The notes under the pieces are model-generated. The model was not told the origin of the DNA. It saw nothing but the letters and a program-made list of their open reading frames with translations, and made no database searches. From Pseudomonas entomophila (GTDB lineage Bacteria; Pseudomonadota; Gammaproteobacteria; Pseudomonadales; Pseudomonadaceae), in assembly GCF_023277925.1 (NCBI RefSeq), contig NZ_CP063832.1, positions 806,001 to 870,000 on the forward strand: a DNA stretch of 64,000 nt. The letters are read 5' to 3'. Position 1 is the first letter of the stretch. Every line of letters begins with the position of its first letter. Both the position numbers and the translations under genes were made by a program. Of the stretch, positions 27,611 through 35,346 are shown in pieces.

Positions 27611-27739
27611 CTAGGTGTTCAGTCGCAGAGAGTCATGGTGCTTGATATCAAAGAGCCCCAGCGTTTTGAGCAGCAGGTCTTCGAGAGTCCAGCCATCTCT
27701 GCAGAGTGGATGCGCCTTCCGGGCTCGTATCAACCAGCC
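27611..27739 (-). pseudogene. possible 3' remnant of an unidentified gene
   Basis: On the minus strand, a frame with ordinary protein composition (HPLCRDGWTLEDLLLKTL, GLFDIKHHDSLRLNT, stop) runs into the end of pncB with no start or ribosome binding site. It reads like the C-terminus of a real protein left by recombination at the island edge. I do not recognise the family; it may be chance. Confidence 0.3.
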
Positions 27740-28929
27740 TGAAACACATGCCGCAGATACGCCACGAAGTTCTCATCCCGGCATTGGGTCTTCCCAGGGC
27801 TATCGGAAATCTTCGCCACAGGCGCGCCGTTGCAGGCAGTCATCTTGATCACCATGTTCATCGGCTTCACCCCAGGAATGTCGCAGGTGAGGTTGGTACC
27901 GATGCCGAAGCTGACATGGATCCTGCCATTCAACGCCCGGTACAGCTCAAGCATCTTCTGGAAATCCAACCCATCGGAGAAGATCAACGTCTTGCCCTTC
28001 GGGTCGATCCCCAGCCGTTCATAGTGGGCGATGGCCTTCTCGGCCCAGGCCAGCGGTTCGCCCGAGTCATGGCGCAAGCCGTCGAACAGCTTGGCGAAGT
28101 ACAGGTCGAAATCGCGCATGAAGGCATCCATGCCAATGCAGTCAGTCAGGGCGATACCCAACTGCCCCCGATACTCACGCACCCAGCATTCCAGCGCGGC
28201 GGCCTGGCTGTCGACCAACCGTGGGCCAAGCTGCTGGTGGGCCATGAACCATTCGTGGGCCATGGTGCCGATGGGCTTGAGCTGGTACTCGCGGGCCAGG
28301 TGCACGTTGCTGGTGCCGACGAAACGCCCTGGGAAGTCGCGCTTGAGGATATGCACCACCTCTTCCTGCACCCGGTAGGAGAAGCGCCGGCGGGTGCCGA
28401 AGTCGGCCAGTTGCAGGCCGGCCAGTTCATCCGTGCTGGCTTCGGCCTTGAGCCAGTCGAGCTTCTGGCACAGGCGCTCGCCCACCTGCTCGATCACCAC
28501 GTCGCGATAGCGGTAGCGGTTGCGCACCTCGGAGATGATCGCCAGCAGCGGGATCTCGAACAGGATCACGTGCAACCAAGGCCCGCGTATGCGGATCGCC
28601 AGTTGCCCAGCGTCGTCGAGGCCGACCTGGACATAGCGCAGGTTGAAACGGAACAGGCTGAGAAAACGGATGAAGTCCGGCTTGATGAACGGGATCTTCT
28701 CCAGGTACGCCAGCTGGTCGAGGGTCACCGAGACATCGGCCAGTTGCTCGACCTGGTAGCGGATCTCGGCGAGGTAGGGCGCCAGGTCCTCGTCGTTGCG
28801 GCAACGGAACTCCCACTCCACCTCGGCGTTGGGGTAGTTGTGCAGCACCGCCTGCATCATGGTGATCTTGTAGAAGTCGGTGTCCAGCAGGTTCTGGACG
28901 ATCCGTGGGCCAAATACGCTGTCGGTCAT
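27730..28929 (-). CDS. pncB: nicotinate phosphoribosyltransferase PncB
   Basis: 399 residues from [20 protein letters not shown]. Condenses nicotinate with PRPP (ATP-stimulated) to nicotinate mononucleotide in the NAD salvage (Preiss-Handler) path. Family motifs: [60 protein letters not shown] and [10 protein letters not shown], covering the quinolinate-PRTase-type barrel and PRPP site. The ATG overlaps the pncA stop (ATGA), so both are translated from one mRNA. The same frame is open far upstream across pncA, but only as an antisense-free shadow. Confidence 0.97.
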   Translation of the reverse strand: MTDSVFGPRIVQNLLDTDFYKITMMQAVLHNYPNAEVEWEFRCRNDEDLAPYLAEIRYQVEQLADVSVTLDQLAYLEKIPFIKPDFIRFLSLFRFNLRYVQVGLDDAGQLAIRIRGPWLHVILFEIPLLAIISEVRNRYRYRDVVIEQVGERLCQKLDWLKAEASTDELAGLQLADFGTRRRFSYRVQEEVVHILKRDFPGRFVGTSNVHLAREYQLKPIGTMAHEWFMAHQQLGPRLVDSQAAALECWVREYRGQLGIALTDCIGMDAFMRDFDLYFAKLFDGLRHDSGEPLAWAEKAIAHYERLGIDPKGKTLIFSDGLDFQKMLELYRALNGRIHVSFGIGTNLTCDIPGVKPMNMVIKMTACNGAPVAKISDSPGKTQCRDENFVAYLRHVFQAG

Positions 28930-29576
28930 GGGCGTGCTTCCTGCAGCAGGGTGAGTCGGGCGTCGAGTGCGGCTTCGTCGGCGCAGAGGTGGATGCCGGC
29001 GGCGCTCATCGCGTCGCAGGCGTCGTTGGCGCCTTTGGCGCTCAGGGCACGACAGGCCGGGAGGTACAGCAGCACCTCGAAGCCGGCCCGGCGTAGTTGC
29101 AGGGCGGTGGTGCGCACGCAGTAGTCCAGGGCCAGGCCGCCGACGATGATCGCCTGCACCTGTTGCACCTTGAGGTATTCGATCACGCCGGTGGAGCGGC
29201 GCTCGGCCAGGTCGTGGTAGCAGGCGCCGTAGGGGTGCAGGTCGGGCTCGACGCCTTTCCAGACGAAATAGTCGTAGTCGATCGGCGCGGGCAGGCCGGG
29301 CAGCAGCTCGAAGCCTGGGGTGCCGGGTACGCAGTGGCTTACCCAGGTCAGGTCGGCATTGGCCAGCGCCAGGGGTTGCAGCATCTGACCGGGCTCGGCC
29401 ACGACCCAGGCGGCGTTGGCCGGGTGGGCGTCCTTGCTGCCCAGGCGCAAGGTGGCGCGGCGGGCCATCAGGTTGAGCGCGGGCGCGATCTGCTCGCCGC
29501 CAGGCACCGGCAGTTCCTGCGGGGCGTTGGCGGTGAAGCCGTTCTGCGCGTCGACATCGAAACTGGCGATTTTCAT
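28926..29576 (-). CDS. pncA: nicotinamidase PncA
   Basis: 216 residues from [19 protein letters not shown]. Isochorismatase-fold amidase converting nicotinamide to nicotinate and ammonia, feeding PncB. Motifs: catalytic Asp in FDVDAQNGF, metal-site region SKDAHP, and the cysteine nucleophile in [15 protein letters not shown] with the preceding cis-peptide (VGGLALDY). GGAGGGG lies upstream of the ATG (GGAGGGGTCTCC on the other strand context). First gene of the pncA-pncB operon, divergent from the NrtR-like regulator. Confidence 0.96.
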   Translation of the reverse strand: MKIASFDVDAQNGFTANAPQELPVPGGEQIAPALNLMARRATLRLGSKDAHPANAAWVVAEPGQMLQPLALANADLTWVSHCVPGTPGFELLPGLPAPIDYDYFVWKGVEPDLHPYGACYHDLAERRSTGVIEYLKVQQVQAIIVGGLALDYCVRTTALQLRRAGFEVLLYLPACRALSAKGANDACDAMSAAGIHLCADEAALDARLTLLQEARP

Positions 29577-29632
29577 CGGAGGGGTCTCCTCGGCTGGAAT
29601 GTCGATATAATTCACCTGGTGTATTAAGTGTG

Positions 29633-29665
29633 TCAAGTGGCAAATAACGATTGATTGGCACTTGA
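29633..29665. promoter_or_regulatory. candidate NrtR operator in the pncA/nrtR divergent region
   Basis: Inverted repeat TCAAGTGGCAA (29633-29643) / TTGGCACTTGA (29655-29665), 10 of 11 positions complementary, in AT-rich DNA between pncA and the regulator. Position and symmetry suit an autoregulatory operator controlling both directions. The specific link to NrtR is inferred from gene order. Confidence 0.5.
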
Positions 29666-29718
29666 TTGATTTATTTTCTCTGGTGGAATATATGGCGATC
29701 TTGGACGGGAGCCTTACC

Positions 29719-30420
29719 GTGAGCACAGCAGAAGTCCTGGCCAGCGTGGATATCGTCGCGCTGCGCCTGTCACCGCACACCCAGCGCCTGCAGGTACTGC
29801 TCCATCAGCGTGAGCGCGAGCCCCATGCCGGGCAGTGGGCCTTGCCGGGGGTGATCGTCAACGGGCGCACGCCGGACAACAGCCTCGACGCCGCCGCCGA
29901 ACGGGCCTTGGCCGAAAAAGCGCGGGTGGTGCCGCGCCACCTGGAACAGGTGGGGACCGAGGGCAATGCCTTCCGTGACCCGCGGGGCTGGTCGCTGAGC
30001 ACCTATTACCTCGCGTTGCTCGAACCGACCGTGGCGGTGGAGGAGGGGGCGCTGGCGTTCTTCGACCTGGACAGCCTGTTGACGCGCAAAGTGTTGCTGC
30101 CGTTCGATCACCGCCTGCTGGTCGAGCGGGCCTGCGAGCGCCTGGCAAGCAAATCGGTGTACACCAGCCTGCCGCTGTACCTTGTCGCGCAGTGCTTCAC
30201 CGTGCTTGATGCCCTGGCAGCGGTGCAGGCATGCCTGGGCCAGTCGATCAACAATACTTCGCTGCGCAAGCGCCTGGAGCGCATGAAGGCCGCAGGCTGG
30301 GTGGAGGACACCGGCGAGAAGCACCAGCCCAGGCTGGGGCGCCCGCAGCAGCTGTACCGGCATACACCGCAAGGGGCAGGGGCCTTCGTGTTCGACCGTA
30401 GCCTGCTGGCGGCGGGCTGA
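29719..30420 (+). CDS. nrtR: NrtR-type NUDIX transcriptional regulator of NAD salvage
   Basis: 233 residues from GTG 29719 (GGGAG 8 bases upstream); an ATG at 29692 is an alternative. N-terminal NUDIX-fold domain (VDIVALRLSPHTQRLQVLLH, REPHAGQWALPG) with a degenerate NUDIX box (SLDAAAERALAEKARV instead of the G-E-REx2EE pattern), as in NrtR regulators, which bind ADP-ribose but often do not hydrolyse it. C-terminal winged-helix domain: TVLDALAAVQACLGQ, SLRKRLERMKAAGWVEDTGE, GRPQQLYRHT. Divergent from pncA-pncB, its expected target. Confidence 0.88.
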   Translation: MSTAEVLASVDIVALRLSPHTQRLQVLLHQREREPHAGQWALPGVIVNGRTPDNSLDAAAERALAEKARVVPRHLEQVGTEGNAFRDPRGWSLSTYYLALLEPTVAVEEGALAFFDLDSLLTRKVLLPFDHRLLVERACERLASKSVYTSLPLYLVAQCFTVLDALAAVQACLGQSINNTSLRKRLERMKAAGWVEDTGEKHQPRLGRPQQLYRHTPQGAGAFVFDRSLLAAG

Positions 30421-30422
30421 AG

Positions 30423-31016
30423 TCAGCGGGGGCCGCCCGTGCCGTGTGCACGCAGGGCCTTCGCCACTTCGGCCTCGATCTTGTAGGCCGGCCCCTCCAA
30501 CTCCTGCGAATTGTGGGTGTAGCGCTGGGCGAAGGTCTCGACCCCCAGTTCCTGATACTGCTGCACATGCTTGAGCTCATGGGCCCACAGCGCCACGTTG
30601 TCCTCGGCGTCGCCCGGGCGGCGGAAGATGACCGTATCGATCAGGGTCACCGCGTTCACATCGGGGTTCTGCAGCAGTGCATTGGCCGCGCTGATCTGCT
30701 GCTCGTCGCCGACCCGGTAGCGGGCGGCGTCGAGCACGGCAAAGTCGTACCAGGGTTCGAGCTGGGCGCGAATGTGCAAGGGGATGGGCTGGGTGCCGTT
30801 GGCCGTGGCTTCATCCCGTGCCTGGCGCAGGGCGAAGGCCAGGCTGGCGGCGGCCACGCGCTCGACATCCTGCAACACCTGGCCGCCCTGGCCGGGGTCG
30901 ATCGGCGCGCAGAAGCACACCACCAGGCACACCTGGTATTGCCCGACGGGGCAGCTGTTCTGGGCGAAAGCCGGCAGGGCCAGCAACAAGCCGAGCAGGG
31001 CACTAGCACTCTTCAT
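30423..31016 (-). CDS. secreted HExxH protein (DUF4157-like putative metalloprotease)
   Basis: 197 residues from MKSASALLGLLLALPAFAQ, a clean signal peptide with a cleavage site after AFA. The mature part has a Cys-rich start (SCPVGQYQVCLVVCFC) and near residue 145 the zinc-protease motif HELKH in ALWAHELKHVQQYQELG, as in DUF4157/eCIS-core domains; no other domain is seen. A start 20 codons upstream is open but lies inside the tetR gene. The gene overlaps the 3' end of tetR by 14 bases, suggesting co-transcription. Peptidase activity is inferred from the HExxH motif only. Confidence 0.75.
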   Translation of the reverse strand: MKSASALLGLLLALPAFAQNSCPVGQYQVCLVVCFCAPIDPGQGGQVLQDVERVAAASLAFALRQARDEATANGTQPIPLHIRAQLEPWYDFAVLDAARYRVGDEQQISAANALLQNPDVNAVTLIDTVIFRRPGDAEDNVALWAHELKHVQQYQELGVETFAQRYTHNSQELEGPAYKIEAEVAKALRAHGTGGPR

Positions 31017-31566
31017 CGAGCACCTTGTCGACCAGTGTGCGGCTGGAGCGCAGCACCTGCTCCTGGACGTCTTCACTGGCCAGCATCCGCCCGACCACCA
31101 GCGCGCCGACGCACTGACTGATCAAGGCCCAGGCCAGTTGCGGGTCTTGCAGGGTGCTGCTCCAGGCATCGTGCAGCGCCACCAGCCAATGCTCGGCTTC
31201 TTCACGCACCGGCCGTTCGGCACGGGCGATCTCCACGCCCAGGGGCGGCAGCGGGCAGCCGCCTTCGGCATTGTGCAGGTGGGCGAGGCTCAGGTACTGG
31301 TCGAGGCAACGTTTCAGGCGCCCATGATCGGTACCGCGACTGGCCTGTCGCCCCAGTGGGCTGTTTGAAAGTTCTCGGCGAACCACTTCGGTGAACAGGT
31401 CATCCTTGGACGGGAAGTGGTTGTAGAACGCACCACCGGTCAGGCCGATGGCCTTCATCAGCCCGGCCACCCCGGTGCTGGCGAAACCGCCGCGCTTGGC
31501 CAGCGCGCCACTGCTGGCCAGCAGTTTCTCGCGGGTCTGTTGTTTGTGTTCGAGGGAGTAGCGCAT
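31003..31566 (-). CDS. TetR-family transcriptional regulator
   Basis: 187 residues. N-terminal HTH: TREKLLASSGALAKRGGFAS, GVAGLMKAIGLTGGAFYNHF, KDDLFTEVV is the standard TetR signature. The C-terminal ligand domain (TetR_C, CLDQYLSLAHLHNAEGGCP) resembles that of regulators of short-chain dehydrogenases and electrophile responses. Divergent from the SDR gene, with a palindromic operator between them, so it very likely represses the SDR gene and itself. Confidence 0.92.
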   Translation of the reverse strand: MRYSLEHKQQTREKLLASSGALAKRGGFASTGVAGLMKAIGLTGGAFYNHFPSKDDLFTEVVRRELSNSPLGRQASRGTDHGRLKRCLDQYLSLAHLHNAEGGCPLPPLGVEIARAERPVREEAEHWLVALHDAWSSTLQDPQLAWALISQCVGALVVGRMLASEDVQEQVLRSSRTLVDKVLDEEC

Positions 31567-31615
31567 CCGGAAACCTCTTGGCGCTGGCTTGACGTTCGGC
31601 TGATCGTAGCATAGC

Positions 31616-31634
31616 GTTCGTTTACTAAACGATC
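31616..31634. promoter_or_regulatory. TetR operator
   Basis: Palindrome GTTCGTTTACTAAACGATC: two 9-bp arms around a central C, one mismatch per arm. It is centred in the tetR/SDR divergent gap, 11 bases before the SDR ribosome binding site. Size and symmetry are typical of a TetR dimer site. Confidence 0.75.
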
Positions 31635-31654
31635 ATTCACCAATGGAGAGGTCC

Positions 31655-32386
31655 ATGGCAGAACAACAAAAAGTCGTGCTGGTGATCGGGGCGGGCGATG
31701 CCACTGGGGGCGAGATCGCCAAGCGCTTCGCCCGTGAGGGCTACATCGCCTGCGTCACCCGGCGCCAGGCCGAGAAGCTGCAGCCGCTGGTGGACGAGAT
31801 CCGCGCGGCGGGCGGGCAGGCCCATGGTTTCGGCTCTGATGCGCGCAAGGAAGAGGAGGTGGCCGAGCTGGTCGAGACCATCGAGCGCGATATCGGCCCG
31901 ATCGAGGCGTTTGTCTTCAATATCGGCGCCAATGTGCCTTGTAGCGTCCTTGAAGAGACGCCACGCAAGTACTTCAAGATCTGGGAAATGGCGTGTTTCG
32001 CCGGTTTCCTCACCGCCCAGGCGGTAGCCCGGCGCATGGTGACCCGCGAGCGCGGCACCATCCTCTTCACCGGCGCCACCGCCGGCACCCGTGGCGCCGC
32101 CGGTTTCGCCGCCTTCGCCGGGGCCAAGCACGCCTTGCGCGCCCTGGCCCAGAGCATGGCCCGGGAGCTGGGGCCGCGGAACGTCCATGTCGCCCATGTG
32201 GTGGTCGATGGCGCCATCGACACCGCCTTCATCCGTGACACCTTCCCTGAACGCTACGCCCTCAAGGAGCAGGACGGCATCCTCGCCCCGGCGCATATCG
32301 CCGACAGCTACTGGTTCCTGCACACTCAGCCGCGGGACGCCTGGACCTTCGAGCTGGACCTGCGCCCCTGGATGGAACGCTGGTAA
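31655..32386 (+). CDS. atypical SDR-family protein lacking the catalytic Tyr
   Basis: 243 residues from MAEQQKVVLVIGAGDATGG, chosen because GGAGAGG sits 4 bases upstream; an ATG four codons earlier overlaps this site. The nucleotide-binding GxGxxxG-like motif (GAGDATGGEIAKRF) and NIGAN are present, but the SDR active site is changed: where S-x12-YxxxK is expected the sequence reads TGATAGTRG...AAFAGAKHA, with Ala at the Ser position, Phe at the Tyr position and Lys kept. The C-terminal motif ELGPRNVHVAHVVVDGAID is shared by a subgroup of atypical SDRs. It may bind NAD(P) without classical oxidoreductase chemistry (inference). Followed 26 bases later by the DsbA-like isomerase gene. Confidence 0.88.
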   Translation: MAEQQKVVLVIGAGDATGGEIAKRFAREGYIACVTRRQAEKLQPLVDEIRAAGGQAHGFGSDARKEEEVAELVETIERDIGPIEAFVFNIGANVPCSVLEETPRKYFKIWEMACFAGFLTAQAVARRMVTRERGTILFTGATAGTRGAAGFAAFAGAKHALRALAQSMARELGPRNVHVAHVVVDGAIDTAFIRDTFPERYALKEQDGILAPAHIADSYWFLHTQPRDAWTFELDLRPWMERW

Positions 32387-32412
32387 CCCCTCACTCACAC
32401 AAGGATCGCCGC

Positions 32413-33015
32413 ATGAGCAAGACCGTCGAGTTCTATTTTGACCTGGGCAGCCCGGCCACCTACCTGGGCTGGACCCAGTTGCCCGCCCTCTGTGCCCGCC
32501 AGGATGCGCAGCTGGTGTATCGGCCGATGTTGCTGGGGGGCGTGTTCCAGGCCACCGGCAATGCCTCGCCGGTGATGGTGCCGGCCAAAGGGCGCTACAT
32601 GTTCACCGACCTCCAGCGTTTCGCCGACCGTTACGGTGTGCCGTTCGGGCTGCCACCGGGGTTCCCGGTGAATACGCTGACCCTGATGCGGGGGGTGATC
32701 GGCACACAAGTGCAGGCGCCGATGCGGTTCGAGGCGTTACTGAAAGCGTTGTTCGAGGGGTTGTGGGTGCACAGGCGCAACCTGTCGGATCCGGTCGTGC
32801 TGGCTGACACCCTGGCACAGGCTGGGTTCGATGCTGAGGCCTTCTTGGCACTGGCTGGCCAGCCTGAGGTCAAGGAGGCGCTCAAGCAGGCGACAGAGAA
32901 GGCTGTGAACCGGGGCGTATTCGGGGCGCCGACCTGCTTTGTCGGTGAACAGATGTTCTTTGGCCAGGACCGGCTGGATTTCGTCGAGGAGGCGTTGTTG
33001 CGGAGGGCTTTGTAG
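32413..33015 (+). CDS. 2-hydroxychromene-2-carboxylate isomerase / kappa-GST-like DsbA-family protein
   Basis: 200 residues. Thioredoxin-fold protein of the HCCA isomerase group: VEFYFDLGSPATYLGW has the Ser-Pro active-site region rather than a CxxC; NTLTLMRG and GVFGAPTCFVGEQMFFGQDRL complete the signature. Such enzymes use glutathione in aromatic degradation or detoxification; the actual substrate is unknown here. Co-directional with the SDR gene, suggesting a TetR-controlled detoxification pair. The stop codon TAG is embedded in the first bases of the REP element that follows. Confidence 0.88.
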   Translation: MSKTVEFYFDLGSPATYLGWTQLPALCARQDAQLVYRPMLLGGVFQATGNASPVMVPAKGRYMFTDLQRFADRYGVPFGLPPGFPVNTLTLMRGVIGTQVQAPMRFEALLKALFEGLWVHRRNLSDPVVLADTLAQAGFDAEAFLALAGQPEVKEALKQATEKAVNRGVFGAPTCFVGEQMFFGQDRLDFVEEALLRRAL

Positions 33016-33095
33016 GAGCGGCTTCAGCCGCGATGCAGGCAACGCGGTGCCATGCACCCGCTGCGCGGGTGATCGCGGCTGAAGCCGCTCCTACA
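33011..33095. repeat. REP pair, GGAGCGGCTTCAGCCGCG family
   Basis: Inverted arms TGTAGGAGCGGCTTCAGCC and its complement ending GCCGCTCCTACA, with a palindromic centre (CACCCGCTGCGCGGGTG). It sits between convergent genes; its TGTAG supplies the TAG stop of the isomerase gene. Confidence 0.88.
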
Positions 33096-33113
33096 AAAAC
33101 AGGGCGAGCCAAA

Positions 33114-33419
33114 TCAATCGAGAGTGGGCTTAGCCGCCAACAGTTGCTCGATGCGGCCGCGCTCCCAGATGCTCAGGTGGTCGACTGGGTTGGTGCCGTA
33201 GCGGTGCCAGTGTTGGAGATCAGCCTGGCGGCCGTCGGGGCTCTGGCACCCGCTGCAGCAGGCCAGGCCTTCGCCGTCCTGCAGCAGGGTCAATGACCAG
33301 CTGTCGATGCGCACTTCGACCTGCCCATCGGGCAGGCGGGCAACAACCTCCAGCACCATGCTGCCAAGGGCGGCATCACGCAGGCATTGCCAGGCTTCCC
33401 GGCTGCTGACGATGGGCAT
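33114..33419 (-). CDS. small conserved protein of unknown function
   Basis: 101 residues from MPIVSSREAWQCLRDAALGS, 7 bases after the cupin regulator gene, so probably co-transcribed with it. Features: GQVEVRIDSWSLTLLQDGEG, a CCSGCQSPDG motif (CCxxC), and a Trp/His-rich end (LQHWHRYGTNPVDHL). No signal peptide or membrane segment. I do not recognise a characterised family; similar short proteins are common in pseudomonads. Confidence 0.65.
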   Translation of the reverse strand: MPIVSSREAWQCLRDAALGSMVLEVVARLPDGQVEVRIDSWSLTLLQDGEGLACCSGCQSPDGRQADLQHWHRYGTNPVDHLSIWERGRIEQLLAAKPTLD

Positions 33420-33426
33420 TGCGCTA

Positions 33427-33972
33427 TCAGAAGTTCGCCGGGGTGTTGGCGCTGATGATTTCTGCTTCGTCCGGGCCGATGTTCTTGAAGCTGTGCGGCA
33501 GCGTGGTGGGGATGTAGTAGCCATCGCCAGCGTTGAGCACGCTGACCTGGCCGTCGACCCACAGCTCCATGGTGCCGCGGGTGACCAGGCCGCATTCCTC
33601 GCCTTCGGAATGCACGATCGGCTCGCCGGAGTCGGCGCCTGGCGCATACAGCTCGCGCAGCATGCGCATCTGTCGGCCTTCGACACTGGCGCCGACCAGC
33701 AGCATGCGCAGGCCGTTACGGCCCAGGTCCGGCTGCTCGCCGCCACGGAACACGAAGCGCTCCTCGCGCACCGGTTCGTCGAAACTGAAGAACTCCGCCA
33801 GGGACATCGGGATGCCCTCGAGCAGCTTTTTCAGGGAACTGACCGAGGGGCTGACACGGTTCTGCTCGATCTGCGAGATCGTCGAATTGGTCAGGCCGCT
33901 GCGGCGGGCCAGCTCCCGTTGGGAGAGGTTGTTGCGTTCACGCACCAGCTTGAGTCGTGTCCCCGTGTCCAT
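33427..33972 (-). CDS. XRE-family regulator with cupin domain (PuuR-like)
   Basis: 181 residues from MDTGTRLKLVRERNNLSQ. N-terminal HTH_3 (SQRELARRSGLTNSTISQIE, VSPSVSSLKKLLEG) joined to a C-terminal cupin_2 domain (PIVHSEGEECGLVTRGTMEL, GDGYYIPTTLPHSFKNIG). This domain order is that of PuuR-type regulators of polyamine or amino-acid use. The frame is open 18 codons upstream, but the chosen Met matches the family start. The target is probably a nearby or remote catabolic operon; nothing adjacent is obviously a polyamine gene. Confidence 0.9.
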   Translation of the reverse strand: MDTGTRLKLVRERNNLSQRELARRSGLTNSTISQIEQNRVSPSVSSLKKLLEGIPMSLAEFFSFDEPVREERFVFRGGEQPDLGRNGLRMLLVGASVEGRQMRMLRELYAPGADSGEPIVHSEGEECGLVTRGTMELWVDGQVSVLNAGDGYYIPTTLPHSFKNIGPDEAEIISANTPANF

Positions 33973-34051
33973 AGCCGCCTTGTTTGTAGAGGTGTCAAAA
34001 ATAATGGGCGTCGCATTAAAACACACTCTGCAGGCTTGCGCGCTGTGCGTG

Positions 34052-35257
34052 TCAGTGGCGCTGGTCGGCTGGCGCGGGCCACAGCCCGACTACCAGCAGC
34101 AGCAGGCCCACGGCCAGGAACGGCAGCCGCGCATCGAGGGCATAGACCAGGGTGCCGGCCAGCGGCCCGATCACCGCGCCCATGCCCTGGGCGGCGCCAA
34201 TGGAGCCGGCGGTGGCGCCTTGTTCGCCGGCCTGCATGGCATTGGCCGCCAGCGCGGAGAACGCCGGGAAGACGAAGCCCATGCCGAATGCGGCGACGAA
34301 GAACGCGCTCCACAGCCACGGTGCGTGAGTAGCCAACGCGGCGGCGGCGAAGCCCAGCCCGGAAACGCTGGCACCGATGCGGATCATCTTCGCCGGCGGC
34401 CATTCGAGCCGTCGCAGGAACACCTGGGCCACCATCAGGGCCACACCCACGCAGGTCAAGGCAATGCCGGCGGCCTGGGCGGCATCCCCGGCCTCCAGTT
34501 GCAGGCGATCGAGGGCGAAGAATCCGACGGCGATCTGCGACACGGTGATGCTGAGCATGGCGCTGAAGGCCACCAGCAGCGGGCGGCGCAGGCGTGGGTC
34601 GGACAGCCGCACCGGATTGGGCGCATGGGCCTGGGCCAGTGGCTGGGGCTTGAGCTTGAACAGCAGCACCACGAACGCCGTGGCCGGCAACAGCGACATC
34701 GCATAGAACGGCAGGCTCAGGCTGTAGCGCGAGAGCAGCGCGGCCAGTGCCGGGCCCACCACCAGGCCGACGGCGTTGGCCGCGCCCAGCGAGGCCATTG
34801 CCCGCGCCCGGTGCTGGGGCTGGACATGGTCGGCGATCAGCGCGTTGCCGCCAACCGGCAACGCGGCATAGAAGGCGCCGATCAGGCCGCGGGCCAGCAT
34901 CAGGCCGAAGAACGCCAGGGTCGCGCCCGGTAGCCAGCGCAGCGCACCGTCGATGAACAGGCACAGCACCCAGTAGGCCAGGGTGAAGCCGCCGCTGCCC
35001 AGCAGCAGTACCCGGCGCCGGCCATAGCGGTCGGCCAGGCGCCCCCAGGGGCGCGCCAGGATCACCCAGACCACGCCGGCCACGGTCACCGCCGCACCGG
35101 CCTGCCAGGTGGCCATGCCCAGCAGGCGGGCGATGGGGCCGATCAGGGCGACGAAGGCCATCATCGACATGGTGCAGGCCATGTTGGCCAGCATCAGCGG
35201 GCGCAGGTCGAGGGTGCTGGCGGGGGTAAGTGAAGCAGGATCCTTTGCGACGGTCAT
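34052..35257 (-). CDS. MFS transporter
   Basis: 401 residues from MTVAKDPASLTP (an ATG 9 codons upstream is also open). Twelve hydrophobic segments; the MFS motif A between helices 2 and 3 is GRLADRYGRRRVLLLG, and GPALAALLSRYSL matches the drug-proton antiporter type. It is a probable inner-membrane exporter; the substrate is unknown. A weak Fur-box match lies 39 bases upstream, so a siderophore or iron-linked role is possible but unproven. Confidence 0.88.
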   Translation of the reverse strand: MTVAKDPASLTPASTLDLRPLMLANMACTMSMMAFVALIGPIARLLGMATWQAGAAVTVAGVVWVILARPWGRLADRYGRRRVLLLGSGGFTLAYWVLCLFIDGALRWLPGATLAFFGLMLARGLIGAFYAALPVGGNALIADHVQPQHRARAMASLGAANAVGLVVGPALAALLSRYSLSLPFYAMSLLPATAFVVLLFKLKPQPLAQAHAPNPVRLSDPRLRRPLLVAFSAMLSITVSQIAVGFFALDRLQLEAGDAAQAAGIALTCVGVALMVAQVFLRRLEWPPAKMIRIGASVSGLGFAAAALATHAPWLWSAFFVAAFGMGFVFPAFSALAANAMQAGEQGATAGSIGAAQGMGAVIGPLAGTLVYALDARLPFLAVGLLLLVVGLWPAPADQRH

Positions 35258-35295
35258 CGGGCAGTCCAGGGGGCAGTTCGGCAAAATAAGATGCC

Positions 35296-35314
35296 GATAC
35301 TAGTAATAATTATT
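35296..35314 (-). promoter_or_regulatory. weak Fur-box-like site upstream of the MFS gene
   Basis: On the minus strand AATAATTATTACTAGTATC agrees with the 19-bp Fur consensus at 13 positions by eye. The region is AT-rich, which inflates chance matches. Confidence 0.3.
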
Positions 35315-35346
35315 TACATGTGTCGACCCCGAGGGCATGCCGGTGT

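Noticed and set aside
27615..27848. Plus-strand frame downstream of the RHS gene as a candidate immunity gene
   Set aside because: No ribosome binding site, Ser/Arg-rich mirror composition, and it overlaps the pncB 3' end antisense.
28930..29661. Extension of the pncB frame through pncA
   Set aside because: The pncA frame has full nicotinamidase motifs; pncB homologues begin at [10 protein letters not shown].
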